Below, in pieces: positions 1 through 6,792 of a stretch of 64,000 nucleotides of DNA (within the stretch, counting starts at the first letter, position 1; each line of letters starts with the position of its first letter). The position numbers were made by a program, and so were the translations under genes. The notes beneath the pieces were generated by a model. That model was not told where the DNA came from and did not search any database. It saw only the letters and a program-made list of their open reading frames with translations. The DNA is from Candidatus Eremiobacter antarcticus (GTDB lineage Bacteria; Vulcanimicrobiota; Vulcanimicrobiia; Eremiobacterales; Eremiobacteraceae): contig QHBK01000019.1 of assembly GCA_003244105.1 (NCBI GenBank), positions 1 through 64,000 of the forward strand, in the 5' to 3' direction.

Positions 1-132
1 CTCCCTAAACGGGGCCGATGCCAAAACCTCGCTTTGAAACAGGAGTTAAACTGTGGAGATGACGTGCACCCAGTAATGTAGCCCAGCGGAAAGTGCAATT
101 TCGTGGTCAAACGGCCCTGTAAGGAGACCACG

Positions 133-399
133 ATGAAGAAGTCCCGGTTCAGCGAAGCCCAGATCGTCGGCGTGCTCAAGGAGTCCGAAGCCGGCGCCGT
201 CACCACGGAGCTGTGCCGAAAGCACGGCATTAGCGGCACCACGTTTTACAAGTGGAAAGCCAAGTACGGCGGGCTGGACGTGAGCGACGTCGCCAAGATG
301 CGGACGCTTGAAGATGAAAACTCGCGTCTCAAGCGCATCGTCGCCAACCAAGCCCTCGACATCGACGCGCTCAAGATCCTCGCCTCGGGAAACTTCTAA
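133..399 (+). CDS. IS3-family transposase OrfA (helix-turn-helix subunit)
   Basis: This 88-residue protein opens with MKKSRFSEAQIVGVLKESE and carries the HTH_8-type DNA-binding fold (residues 5-50, including the TFYKWKAKYGG stretch). A leucine-zipper-like helix (LEDENSRLKRIVANQALDI) probably mediates oligomerisation. ATG 133 follows the good ribosome site AAGGAGA at 121-127 and is preferred to the in-frame GTG at 103. OrfA binds the terminal repeats. OrfB lies in the -1 frame and is open from position 318, so a fused OrfAB could arise by -1 frameshifting, as is known for this family. I could not pick the slippery site with confidence. Confidence 0.92.
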   Translation: MKKSRFSEAQIVGVLKESEAGAVTTELCRKHGISGTTFYKWKAKYGGLDVSDVAKMRTLEDENSRLKRIVANQALDIDALKILASGNF

Positions 400-407
400 C
401 GCCTGCG

Positions 408-1253
408 TTGCGACGCCGCGGCGTGCAGGCGGTATTGGCAGCGGTGAAGCTCAGCGAACGACGTGCCTGTCACTTGGCATGTTGCAATCGCCGCACGTAC
501 CGACGTGTGCGTACGGGTCGGGATGATGCGGCGCTGCGTGACAGGCTCGAGGCACTGGCTGCCGAGCGACGGCGCTTCGGCTACCGCCGTTTGGCCGTGA
601 TGCTGCGACGGGAGGGCCTGCGCGTCAACCGCAAGCGAGTGTATCGTGTCTATCGAGCCGCGAATCTGCAGGTACGCAAGCGCATCAAGCGGCGTGTTGC
701 GCTGGGCCGAGGGAATCCGGTGCCCCAAGTTGGACGGCGCAATGAACGGTGGTCGCTTGACTTCGTACACGATACGTTGCGCTTTGGGCGCAAAATCCGA
801 GCCCTGACCGTGGTGGATGACTATACCCGAGAATGCATGGCAATCGAGGTCGATACATCGATTGGCGGTACCCGAGTTGCCCGCGTCCTCGAGCGCATCG
901 GCCTGCAGCGCGGATTGCCCGACACGATCGTGTTAGACAACGGACCCGAGCTCACGAGCCTCGCGCTGCTGTCCTGGTCAGCCTCGCAGCACGTACGCTT
1001 GCATCACATCGCGCCGGGCAAGCCCACCCAAAACGCTTACATAGAGTCCTTCAACGGCAAGTTCCGTGATGAATGCTTGAACGAGCATGCCTTCGACACG
1101 ATCGCAGAGGCTCGCGATACAATCGAACGCTGGAGATGCGACTACAACAGCGCACGGCCCCACGGCGCACTCAATGATCGAACACCAGAAGAATTCGCCC
1201 GTGCGGCGATTAACCAACTCGACCCGAGATTGCCCTTATGCGTGGGATACTAA
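408..1253 (+). CDS. IS3-family transposase OrfB (DDE integrase-type catalytic subunit)
   Basis: A 281-residue protein with an HTH_21-type N-terminus and an rve integrase core. The catalytic triad is visible as Asp in WSLDFVHD, Asp in IVLDNGPE and Glu in AYIESFNGKFRDECL, followed by the usual Trp-rich tail with YNSARPHGALNDRTPEEF. The drawn start is TTG 408. In vivo the product is probably made mainly as an OrfAB fusion by -1 frameshift from orfA, because the orfB frame has no stop back to 318. The gene ends two bases before the right terminal repeat. Confidence 0.92.
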   Translation: MRRRGVQAVLAAVKLSERRACHLACCNRRTYRRVRTGRDDAALRDRLEALAAERRRFGYRRLAVMLRREGLRVNRKRVYRVYRAANLQVRKRIKRRVALGRGNPVPQVGRRNERWSLDFVHDTLRFGRKIRALTVVDDYTRECMAIEVDTSIGGTRVARVLERIGLQRGLPDTIVLDNGPELTSLALLSWSASQHVRLHHIAPGKPTQNAYIESFNGKFRDECLNEHAFDTIAEARDTIERWRCDYNSARPHGALNDRTPEEFARAAINQLDPRLPLCVGY

Positions 1254-1268
1254 CGGGGTGCACGTCAC

Positions 1269-1373
1269 ATGGCTCGTCGCCGTCACACTCCCGAGCGAAT
1301 CGCCGCAGCCTTGCGGGAAGTCGAAGCTGGCATCGCCGCCAGCCGAGATGGCTCGCAAGTTGAGTGTTTATGA
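1269..1373 (+). pseudogene. Truncated N-terminus of a second IS3-type OrfA
   Basis: Starting two bases after the right repeat of the complete element, an ATG opens MARRRHTPERIAAALREVE and continues for 34 codons to TGA. This matches the way many IS3-family OrfA proteins begin (a K/R-rich stretch, then H-T-P-E-x-I and L-R-E-x-E). The rest of the helix-turn-helix protein is missing. It looks like the stump of another insertion sequence into whose edge the intact element jumped. The fragment is short, so the call is tentative. From 1374 to 1512 I see nothing. Confidence 0.4.
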
Positions 1374-1512
1374 AAACACGGATTCGGATGATGAGCGCGA
1401 AAGGTCTCGAACTTCTTTGCTCTACTGTGTCAAAGAGCGGAAAAAGCGCGCTTGAGCGTAAAGTTTCGTACGTTCTAGTACATCCTCGTTATGCTTGTTA
1501 GCCAGCAGTTAT

Positions 1513-2571
1513 TCACAGTTGGTCAGCAATTCTAAGAGTTTTGATTCCAGCGGCTTTGATGATACGCGACGCGCTTTCACTCTCTCCTAGAACGAAGCGC
1601 GCGAACTCAGGCTGCGTCATGTTGATCGGATCGGTCCCGTGAGTTGCCAGCTGGTCGCGGAGGTCCGGCGCGGTCATGACACGTGCGATGTCTTTTGACA
1701 ACTTGTCGACCATTCCGGTCGGTGTGCCGGCACGCACCCATATTCCATACCAGATCGGGAAGTCGAATCCGGGGACGCCGGCCTCCGCGATCGTCGGCAC
1801 TTCAGGTAGAGAGGACGAGCGTTTCATCGTGCTCACGCCTAATGCGTGAAGTTTGCCCGCACGAATATCGGCAAGGGCGAGCGGGATAGGCGCCATCAAG
1901 TAAGTAGTACGGCCTGCAACCGTATTGGCGATCGTATCAGCGATCGCGTCGCCCGGTCGGGCTGGCACATGTATCGCCTTAATGCCCGCCTCTAGGTTGA
2001 ATTTCTCGACGCCAAAGTGCGTGGCGGTGCCGATGCCAGAGGAGCCGAACTTTATGGTACTCGGCTTCGCCTTCGCCGCCGCAACAAGGTCCCCAACGGT
2101 GGTGATGCCAGCCGGCTTACCTGCGACCAACACGTAGGGCTGGCTGGTGAGCGGAGCGATCGGGATAAAATCATTCAACGGGTCATACGGCAGCCTATTA
2201 ATGAGAGCCGCGCTGTACGGATGAGCGCTGGTGTTAACGAGCAACGTGTAACCGTCGGCTGGCGACTTTGCGACCAGGGCTGGGGCCGTCGTACTTCCCG
2301 CGCCGGGGTGGTTCTCGACCATCACGGGTTGACGCCACAGTTCAGAAAGTTTCTCGCCGAGGGCGCGGGCCGTCAAGTCGGGCCCGCCGCCCACCCCGAA
2401 CGGCTCGATCACGCGCACGGGCTTCGTTGGATAGGTTTGCGTGAACGCGCCCGGCGGCGGGAAGTCTATCATGATTTCGTCTTCATGCAAATCTCCGCAG
2501 AGACCGATCACAATTGTAGGAAGTTCGACGTGGATACGTGAGCCGACTAGGTAGTGCCGGTTCGGGACCAC
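1513..2571 (-). CDS. Bug/TctC-family solute-binding protein, signal peptide not recognisable
   Basis: From about residue 46 (TYPTKPVRVIEPFGVGGGPD) to the end this is a full tripartite-tricarboxylate-transporter receptor (Bug/TctC, about 300 residues), with the family's NHPGAGS and KSPADGYTLL segments. These periplasmic proteins bind carboxylates and feed a TctAB membrane pair, but none is nearby. The residues before the mature domain are not hydrophobic, and the start drawn overlaps the upstream methyltransferase by 25 bases. A good ribosome site plus ATG at 2486 (MKTKS) lies in another frame and stops at once, suggesting that an indel destroyed the signal peptide. The gene may therefore be non-functional. 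Its position beside an insertion sequence fits transfer. Confidence 0.7.
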   Translation of the reverse strand: MVPNRHYLVGSRIHVELPTIVIGLCGDLHEDEIMIDFPPPGAFTQTYPTKPVRVIEPFGVGGGPDLTARALGEKLSELWRQPVMVENHPGAGSTTAPALVAKSPADGYTLLVNTSAHPYSAALINRLPYDPLNDFIPIAPLTSQPYVLVAGKPAGITTVGDLVAAAKAKPSTIKFGSSGIGTATHFGVEKFNLEAGIKAIHVPARPGDAIADTIANTVAGRTTYLMAPIPLALADIRAGKLHALGVSTMKRSSSLPEVPTIAEAGVPGFDFPIWYGIWVRAGTPTGMVDKLSKDIARVMTAPDLRDQLATHGTDPINMTQPEFARFVLGESESASRIIKAAGIKTLRIADQL

Positions 2572-3371
2572 GCTCCAACAATACCAAACCAGGGCACAAC
2601 GCTGTGTGAAGCTGCAACCTCTTTCTGAAGGCGGGCGGGAAGGGTGTCGAGATCACCGACGGCATCTAAGGAAAGTCTGAACTGTTCAATTTGTGGCCGC
2701 ACAGCACAAAGAACATCGGGAATCCAGCGCGTGAAGTCGGGATCATTACCAAGCGGTACCTCCATGTGCATTTTCGGTGCGGGCAGCCCGGCCTCTTGGA
2801 AAACTTTGTGCAGAGTGAGGCCCATCCGCATATTAACGCCCGCGCGGTGAGAAGTCTCATAGATTAGCGAAGCCCCCGCCGACCAAAGTGGAAGGTCGCG
2901 GCAAAGCTGGAGAAAAGGCACCCAACACGGTTCCTGGAAGGCTACTACTCCTCCGGGATTAAGCAACTTAGAGAGCGAGCGCACAACGCCCACGGGATCG
3001 GGCAAGAACTGGAGGATGTAGCGGCCGACCACAGCGTCAAACGGCTTGTAGCTGGAGATTTGAGCGACGTCGGTCTGTCTGAAGGTCACGTTGTGATAGC
3101 CGGCATCAGCCGCGCGCCGTATGGCTCGTGCGATCGACCGTGTATCGCGTTCTACCCCCACCACTTCTCCCGAAGGGCCCACGAGTTTAGCTGCGAGCAT
3201 TGCGACGTCTCCCACGCCGGAGCCGAGGTCCAGCACGCGTTGGCCTGGACCAATGCCTGCCTCGCGGAAGAAACTCTCAGTAATTGGAGCAATCCGCTTC
3301 GCCTGTCGGATTAGGCGCTGGTGCTCCTCATCTGTATTGCCGAGCAGATAATCAGGGCTGGGCGTATTCAT
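2547..3371 (-). CDS. Class I SAM-dependent methyltransferase
   Basis: A 274-residue protein of the UbiE/COQ5-like methyltransferase superfamily. Motif I is VLDLGSGVGDVA (around residue 46), the acidic ribose-binding residue falls in VVGVERD, and motif post-III is LLNPGGVVAFQEP. The C-terminal third is variable and should determine the substrate, which cannot be read from sequence. It is transcribed away from the metallothionein-like gene. Its stop overlaps the start region of the Bug-type protein gene, so the two may be co-transcribed. The 230 bases upstream (3372-3601) show no gene. Confidence 0.82.
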   Translation of the reverse strand: MNTPSPDYLLGNTDEEHQRLIRQAKRIAPITESFFREAGIGPGQRVLDLGSGVGDVAMLAAKLVGPSGEVVGVERDTRSIARAIRRAADAGYHNVTFRQTDVAQISSYKPFDAVVGRYILQFLPDPVGVVRSLSKLLNPGGVVAFQEPCWVPFLQLCRDLPLWSAGASLIYETSHRAGVNMRMGLTLHKVFQEAGLPAPKMHMEVPLGNDPDFTRWIPDVLCAVRPQIEQFRLSLDAVGDLDTLPARLQKEVAASHSVVPWFGIVGAWSRTGTT

Positions 3372-3601
3372 GGTGACGTTCTGTGAAAAACCTGGATAGT
3401 TCCATTCTATTTTTCCTTGATCGTGTTCGGCTCTTACCGTAACGTCTTACCCGCATCGAGCCAGCTAAACCTCAAGAGAGTGGCTAGCCGCATGCTTGCT
3501 CGACAAAAGGGGATGCAGTGGGCGTGCTACAATGCGCTCTATCAATTGGGTGGAACGGTTGATGCACATATCTATCAATCTGTCCAGTGAAAGGAAGCAC
3601 C

Positions 3602-3733
3602 ATGGCTGATAAATGCGCGCACAACGCTTGCAAATGTCATGAAAGTTCGAAATCCGGTCATTGTAGCGACAGTTGCATGCAGCATAAGATGAACGGCGAC
3701 AAGTGTGCTTGCGGACATCCGGACTGCAAGTAA
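3602..3733 (+). CDS. Small Cys/His-rich metallothionein-like protein (43 aa)
   Basis: ATG 3602 follows the ribosome site AAGGAAG (3591-3597) and opens a 43-codon frame ending TAA at 3733. The product begins MADKCAHNACKCHE and ends CACGHPDCK. It has eight Cys (positions 5, 10, 12, 21, 25, 35, 37, 42) and five His, with Lys-rich spacers and no hydrophobic core. This matches small bacterial metallothioneins of the Cys/His (SmtA/BmtA-like) kind, which bind Zn, Cd or Cu in the cytoplasm. A strong terminator follows 40 bases downstream, so it is probably a single-gene transcript. The metal specificity is not readable. Confidence 0.82.
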   Translation: MADKCAHNACKCHESSKSGHCSDSCMQHKMNGDKCACGHPDCK

Positions 3734-3773
3734 GAGAAAAACGCCGCCTCCATCTTCAGGGTTAACAGACCGC

Positions 3774-3807
3774 AAGAGCGCCGATTGTCGAAGACCGGCG
3801 CTCTTTT
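3774..3807 (+). terminator. Rho-independent terminator after the metallothionein-like gene
   Basis: A perfect 10-bp stem, AAGAGCGCCG (3774-3783) with CGGCGCTCTT (3796-3805), encloses a 12-base loop and runs into TTTT. Confidence 0.85.
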
Positions 3808-4089
3808 CCCCGTTGGACAGCAACTTGCCGGTCAGTATTGACGGCCTGGTGGAAGATGGGCTCGTCAAGGTAAAACTTGTGCCTGTTTGTACGCCCCCGT
3901 TAAGCGTACCAACAAATGTCAGCCGGATCGTCATCGACGGGAGCCAAGCAATGCGAAAGAATCTACTCGTTACCAGCAGCTTGTTCGTGGCACGGTGAAT
4001 ACGGATCGGGCTTGTCGACCGGAAGCGCCTGCGACACCTGTAAGGTCCCCCCGCATTTGGTGCTCGACGGCTCTTGGGGACACGAGGCG

Positions 4090-4239
4090 GAAAATCACTT
4101 GACATTGACGCTAACGCTTCGGAACATCCTTGACGATCGCTATGCCATCACTCGCGACAGCGCGCTCCAGAGCACGCATTGGGCCGCGCCATTCAGTGTT
4201 CACGTCGCTTTGAAAGCTCATCATCGAACACAGCCCTGA
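4090..4239 (+). pseudogene. Decayed C-terminal tail of a TonB-dependent receptor
   Basis: The frame ending at 4239 encodes LTLTLTLRNILDDRYAI followed by a Ser/Thr/His stretch and a final beta-strand-like segment (PFSVHVALKA). This is the signature of the last strands of TonB-dependent receptors (x-LSVRNLFDxRYA, then the terminal strand). Upstream, 3820-3998 in another frame encodes a segment that could be more barrel, but frames shift and no receptor start exists. I read 3820-4239 as the eroded end of a receptor gene. The rest of 3734-4294 shows nothing else coding. Confidence 0.45.
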
Positions 4240-4294
4240 CTCAATGATACAAAGGCGCTTCCGTCTCACGTTCTAACTGTCAGCAGATGTCCTT

Positions 4295-4321
4295 GGCCCG
4301 CGGGCATTGCGCCCGCGGGCC
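4295..4321. terminator. Strong GC hairpin between convergent genes
   Basis: GGCCCGCGGGC (4295-4305) pairs perfectly with GCCCGCGGGCC (4311-4321) around a five-base loop. There is no T-run on either side. It lies between the decayed receptor tail and the 3' end of the leftward secreted-protein gene, so it could end transcription from both directions. Confidence 0.5.
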
Positions 4322-4356
4322 TGTATCATCAAGTGATGACCTGAATAATCTGCCTC

Positions 4357-4929
4357 TTAGCCGGTCTTGTGACAGGCACTGTCGACCGTCACCATCCGGC
4401 CGGAGTGCTCTTTGAATGTGCTGTGACTGCTCATCTTGGTGTCGCTCATTTTCGTCAGTGTCGTCGGGGTCGTCGACATCACGTTTCCCTGGGGCGAAAT
4501 GACAGCATCGGTCCAGACGATGCTATTACCTCGCCAGCCCGGCGAAGTGGATAGGTTGTAGCTGCCCTCGTCGCCGGTCGATATATCGACCCATCGGCGA
4601 GCATCAGCGTCGTACGTGGTCATGTCCACGCCCTTAAAGTCCGTGCGCGTCCACGACGTCTTGTGCTGTACCCCTTTGGTGATCATCCAATAGCCGGTTG
4701 GATCGATAGTCGTTGTGGACGTCGTGATAAACGCCGCTGGCCGGCGTGAGCTCTTCGTGCTGCAGGTCCAGTTCCCGAGTAGGAACATCGACTTGGAAAA
4801 ATCCGGCTTCGGCGCCGCGGGCGCCGGTGTGCTTTCAATCATGGGCGCGTTCGCTGCGAGAACCATTGCGCCGGCCAAAACGATAGCAAATACGAGTACA
4901 GTGCACATGCAAAAGAAACGAGATTTCAT
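4357..4929 (-). CDS. Small secreted protein, DUF1579-like/lipocalin-like (paralogue of 45056-45595)
   Basis: A 190-residue protein with an N-terminal signal peptide (hydrophobic MCTVLVFAIVLAGAMVLA, residues 7-25) and a Pro/Ala linker. The mature domain begins KPDFSKSMFLLGNWTCSTKS and contains NLSTSPGWRGNSIVWTD and a penultimate Cys region (SACHKTG). The two Cys may form a disulfide. The same order of motifs occurs in the protein at 45056-45595, so the two are paralogues. The compact, strand-rich sequence suggests a lipocalin-like or DUF1579-like barrel; the ligand is unknown. ATG 4929 has a ribosome site GGAGGGA nine bases upstream. It stands alone and is divergent from the YCII/sigma pair. 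Confidence 0.75.
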   Translation of the reverse strand: MKSRFFCMCTVLVFAIVLAGAMVLAANAPMIESTPAPAAPKPDFSKSMFLLGNWTCSTKSSRRPAAFITTSTTTIDPTGYWMITKGVQHKTSWTRTDFKGVDMTTYDADARRWVDISTGDEGSYNLSTSPGWRGNSIVWTDAVISPQGNVMSTTPTTLTKMSDTKMSSHSTFKEHSGRMVTVDSACHKTG

Positions 4930-5124
4930 CCGTCCCTCCTAGTAGGTACGCTTGAATCAAGCGACGCGGGGACGGTTTCTGCCAACACGGGGTCTTACCT
5001 GCGCTTGCCCTGCTCAGCGATGGAGGCGTATTTGGCAGATGTTAAAATAAGTGTCCGGAATCCGCACTCGTAAACGTCTAGGAGGCATCCAACCCGATCA
5101 CCCAAACGAAAGGAAGGGACAATC

Positions 5125-5463
5125 GTGAGTGAATTCGTGTACCTGTACCGCGGCGGCGATGGGCCGTCAGATTCTCCGGAGCAAGGCGAGCAGCAGATGC
5201 AGAAGTGGGTCGCGTGGATGCAGCAGCTAGGCGAAAAAGGCCACATGAAGGACCGGGGCCAGCCGCTCGAGCGCACCGGCAAAGTGGTGCGCGGGAAAGA
5301 CAAAACCATCACGGACGGTCCGTACGCGGAGACGAAGGACCTCGTCGGCGGCTACACGCTGATCGAGGCGAAGGACCTGTCACAAGCAGCGGAGCTCTCC
5401 AAGGGCTGCCCGATCTTCGAGTACGGAGGCATCGTCGAAGTACGCCCAGTCATGAAGATGTAG
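5125..5463 (+). CDS. YCII-related domain protein, partner of ECF sigma factor
   Basis: A 112-residue protein that is a single YCII/DGPF domain (residues 1-110), with the hallmark KTITDGPYAETKDLVGGY segment. Such proteins are regularly encoded next to ECF sigma factors of the SigJ/ECF42 type and are thought to act with them; their chemistry is unproven. The start is GTG 5125 after AAAGGAAGG. The stop at 5463 lies 42 bases before the first possible ATG of the sigma gene, and the same RNA probably carries both. Confidence 0.88.
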   Translation: MSEFVYLYRGGDGPSDSPEQGEQQMQKWVAWMQQLGEKGHMKDRGQPLERTGKVVRGKDKTITDGPYAETKDLVGGYTLIEAKDLSQAAELSKGCPIFEYGGIVEVRPVMKM

Positions 5464-5504
5464 GGGAACCAGGCGAGCATCAGTTCCGGCGCGAGGCGGG
5501 GCGC

Positions 5505-6731
5505 ATGGTCGCCGCGCTCACGCGCATCTTCGGGGTGCATAACCTAGCGCTGGCAGAAGACGTCGTTCAGGACGCCTTCTGCCGCGCGCTTGAGGTCTGG
5601 AAGTTCCAGGGCGTCCCTCAGAACTCGTCGGCGTGGCTCATGCGCACCGCGAAAAATCGCGCCATCGACGTCTTGCGCCGCGAGCGCCGGGTTCGGGCCT
5701 TTGCGCCTGAGTTGGAAGGACTGCTCGAGAGCGAATGGACGCTCGTTCCGACGGTCGACGAACTTCTGACGGCGAATGCGATCAAAGACGATCAGCTGCG
5801 CATGATGTTCTCGTGTTGCCAGCCACGGCTGCGTGAACAGGCGCAGGTGGCCCTCGTGCTTCACCTGCTGTGCGGCTTCACCGTCGGCGAGATCGCAAAT
5901 GCGTTCCTCAGCGGTCGCGCGGCCATCGAAAAGCGAATCTCGCGGGCGAAGAAAGTTCTTGCAGGGTCGAAGCGGCTCTTCGATCTCACGGACCGCGACT
6001 TCAAAGCACGGCTCAGCGCCGTCCAGCGAGCGCTATACCTGCTGTTCAACGAGGGCTATCATGGCGCGTCGTCTGAATCCGCCGTGCGCGCCGAGCTTTG
6101 CGCTGAGGCCATGCGACTGACCTCGTTGCTCATAGATCATCCTTTGACTTCGATTCCGTCCACACGCGCACTTTATGCTCTCATGTGCCTCAATGCGGCG
6201 CGGCTGCCGGCGCGCGTCGACTCCGACGGCAATTTGACAACGCTGTACGTCCAGGACCGCTCTCGGTGGAATCGCGGGCTTTTGACACAGGGGCTACGAT
6301 TGATGGACTCGGCAGCTGCGGGCCCGGAGCTGTCAGAGTATCACGTGGAAGCCGCGATTGCGGCGGTCCATGCCGGCGCGTCCGGCGTCGGCGAAACGGA
6401 TTGGGCGAGCATCGTCGCGCTCTACGATACGCTGATGAGCATTCGTCAAACGCCTGTGGTCGGGCTGAACCGCGCGATCGCGATCGCGCAAGCCGAGGGC
6501 CCGGCGCGAGGGCTCGAAGAGATCCACGCCATACGGGACCGGCACCGCCTCGCGAGCTACCCATTTTATCAAGCCGCGCTCGGCGAATTGGAACTTCGCG
6601 CCGGCAATATTCAAGTTGCGCGTGCGCACTTCGAAGGCGCGCACGCCCTCGCTCGCAATTCGATGGAGCGCACCTTCATGCAGCAGCGCATCGACGCGTG
6701 CGACCCTTTCAAGGAAAAATTGACGCGGTAA
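5505..6731 (+). CDS. ECF42-type RNA polymerase sigma factor with C-terminal TPR-like extension
   Basis: From Met at 5505 this gives 408 residues. Sigma region 2 covers about residues 5-70 (LAEDVVQDAF, then SAWLMRTAKNRAIDVLRRERR). Sigma region 4 covers about 105-160 (LHLLCGFTVGEIANAFL). A long C-terminal helical domain characteristic of the ECF42/SigJ group contains LYLLFNEGYH and ALNRAIAIAQ-like segments. Coupling to the YCII gene supports the subgroup. Oddity: the family normally starts earlier, and the frame upstream does encode EHQFRREAGR, but no ATG, GTG or TTG exists between the YCII stop and 5505. The true start is unusual, or an indel separates it. No anti-sigma gene is present. Confidence 0.85.
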   Translation: MVAALTRIFGVHNLALAEDVVQDAFCRALEVWKFQGVPQNSSAWLMRTAKNRAIDVLRRERRVRAFAPELEGLLESEWTLVPTVDELLTANAIKDDQLRMMFSCCQPRLREQAQVALVLHLLCGFTVGEIANAFLSGRAAIEKRISRAKKVLAGSKRLFDLTDRDFKARLSAVQRALYLLFNEGYHGASSESAVRAELCAEAMRLTSLLIDHPLTSIPSTRALYALMCLNAARLPARVDSDGNLTTLYVQDRSRWNRGLLTQGLRLMDSAAAGPELSEYHVEAAIAAVHAGASGVGETDWASIVALYDTLMSIRQTPVVGLNRAIAIAQAEGPARGLEEIHAIRDRHRLASYPFYQAALGELELRAGNIQVARAHFEGAHALARNSMERTFMQQRIDACDPFKEKLTR

Positions 6732-6792
6732 CCAACCGTTTCGGTTTCCGTCGTGGCTTCGCAACGTTGTCGCTTCGTCAAGTAGGGGTTTC

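Larger units (their letters stand above)
60..1267 (+). mobile_element. IS3-family insertion sequence (IS407-like), complete
   Basis: The element is bounded by inverted repeats whose outer 12 bases match perfectly: TGACGTGCACCC at 60-71 and its complement at 1256-1267. Partial similarity continues inward. The repeats start with TG and end with CA as in the IS3 family, and they enclose orfA and orfB. The flanking bases (AGA before, CAT after) do not form a target duplication. The length of about 1.2 kb is normal for the family. Both transposase frames look intact, so the element may be active. Confidence 0.88.
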
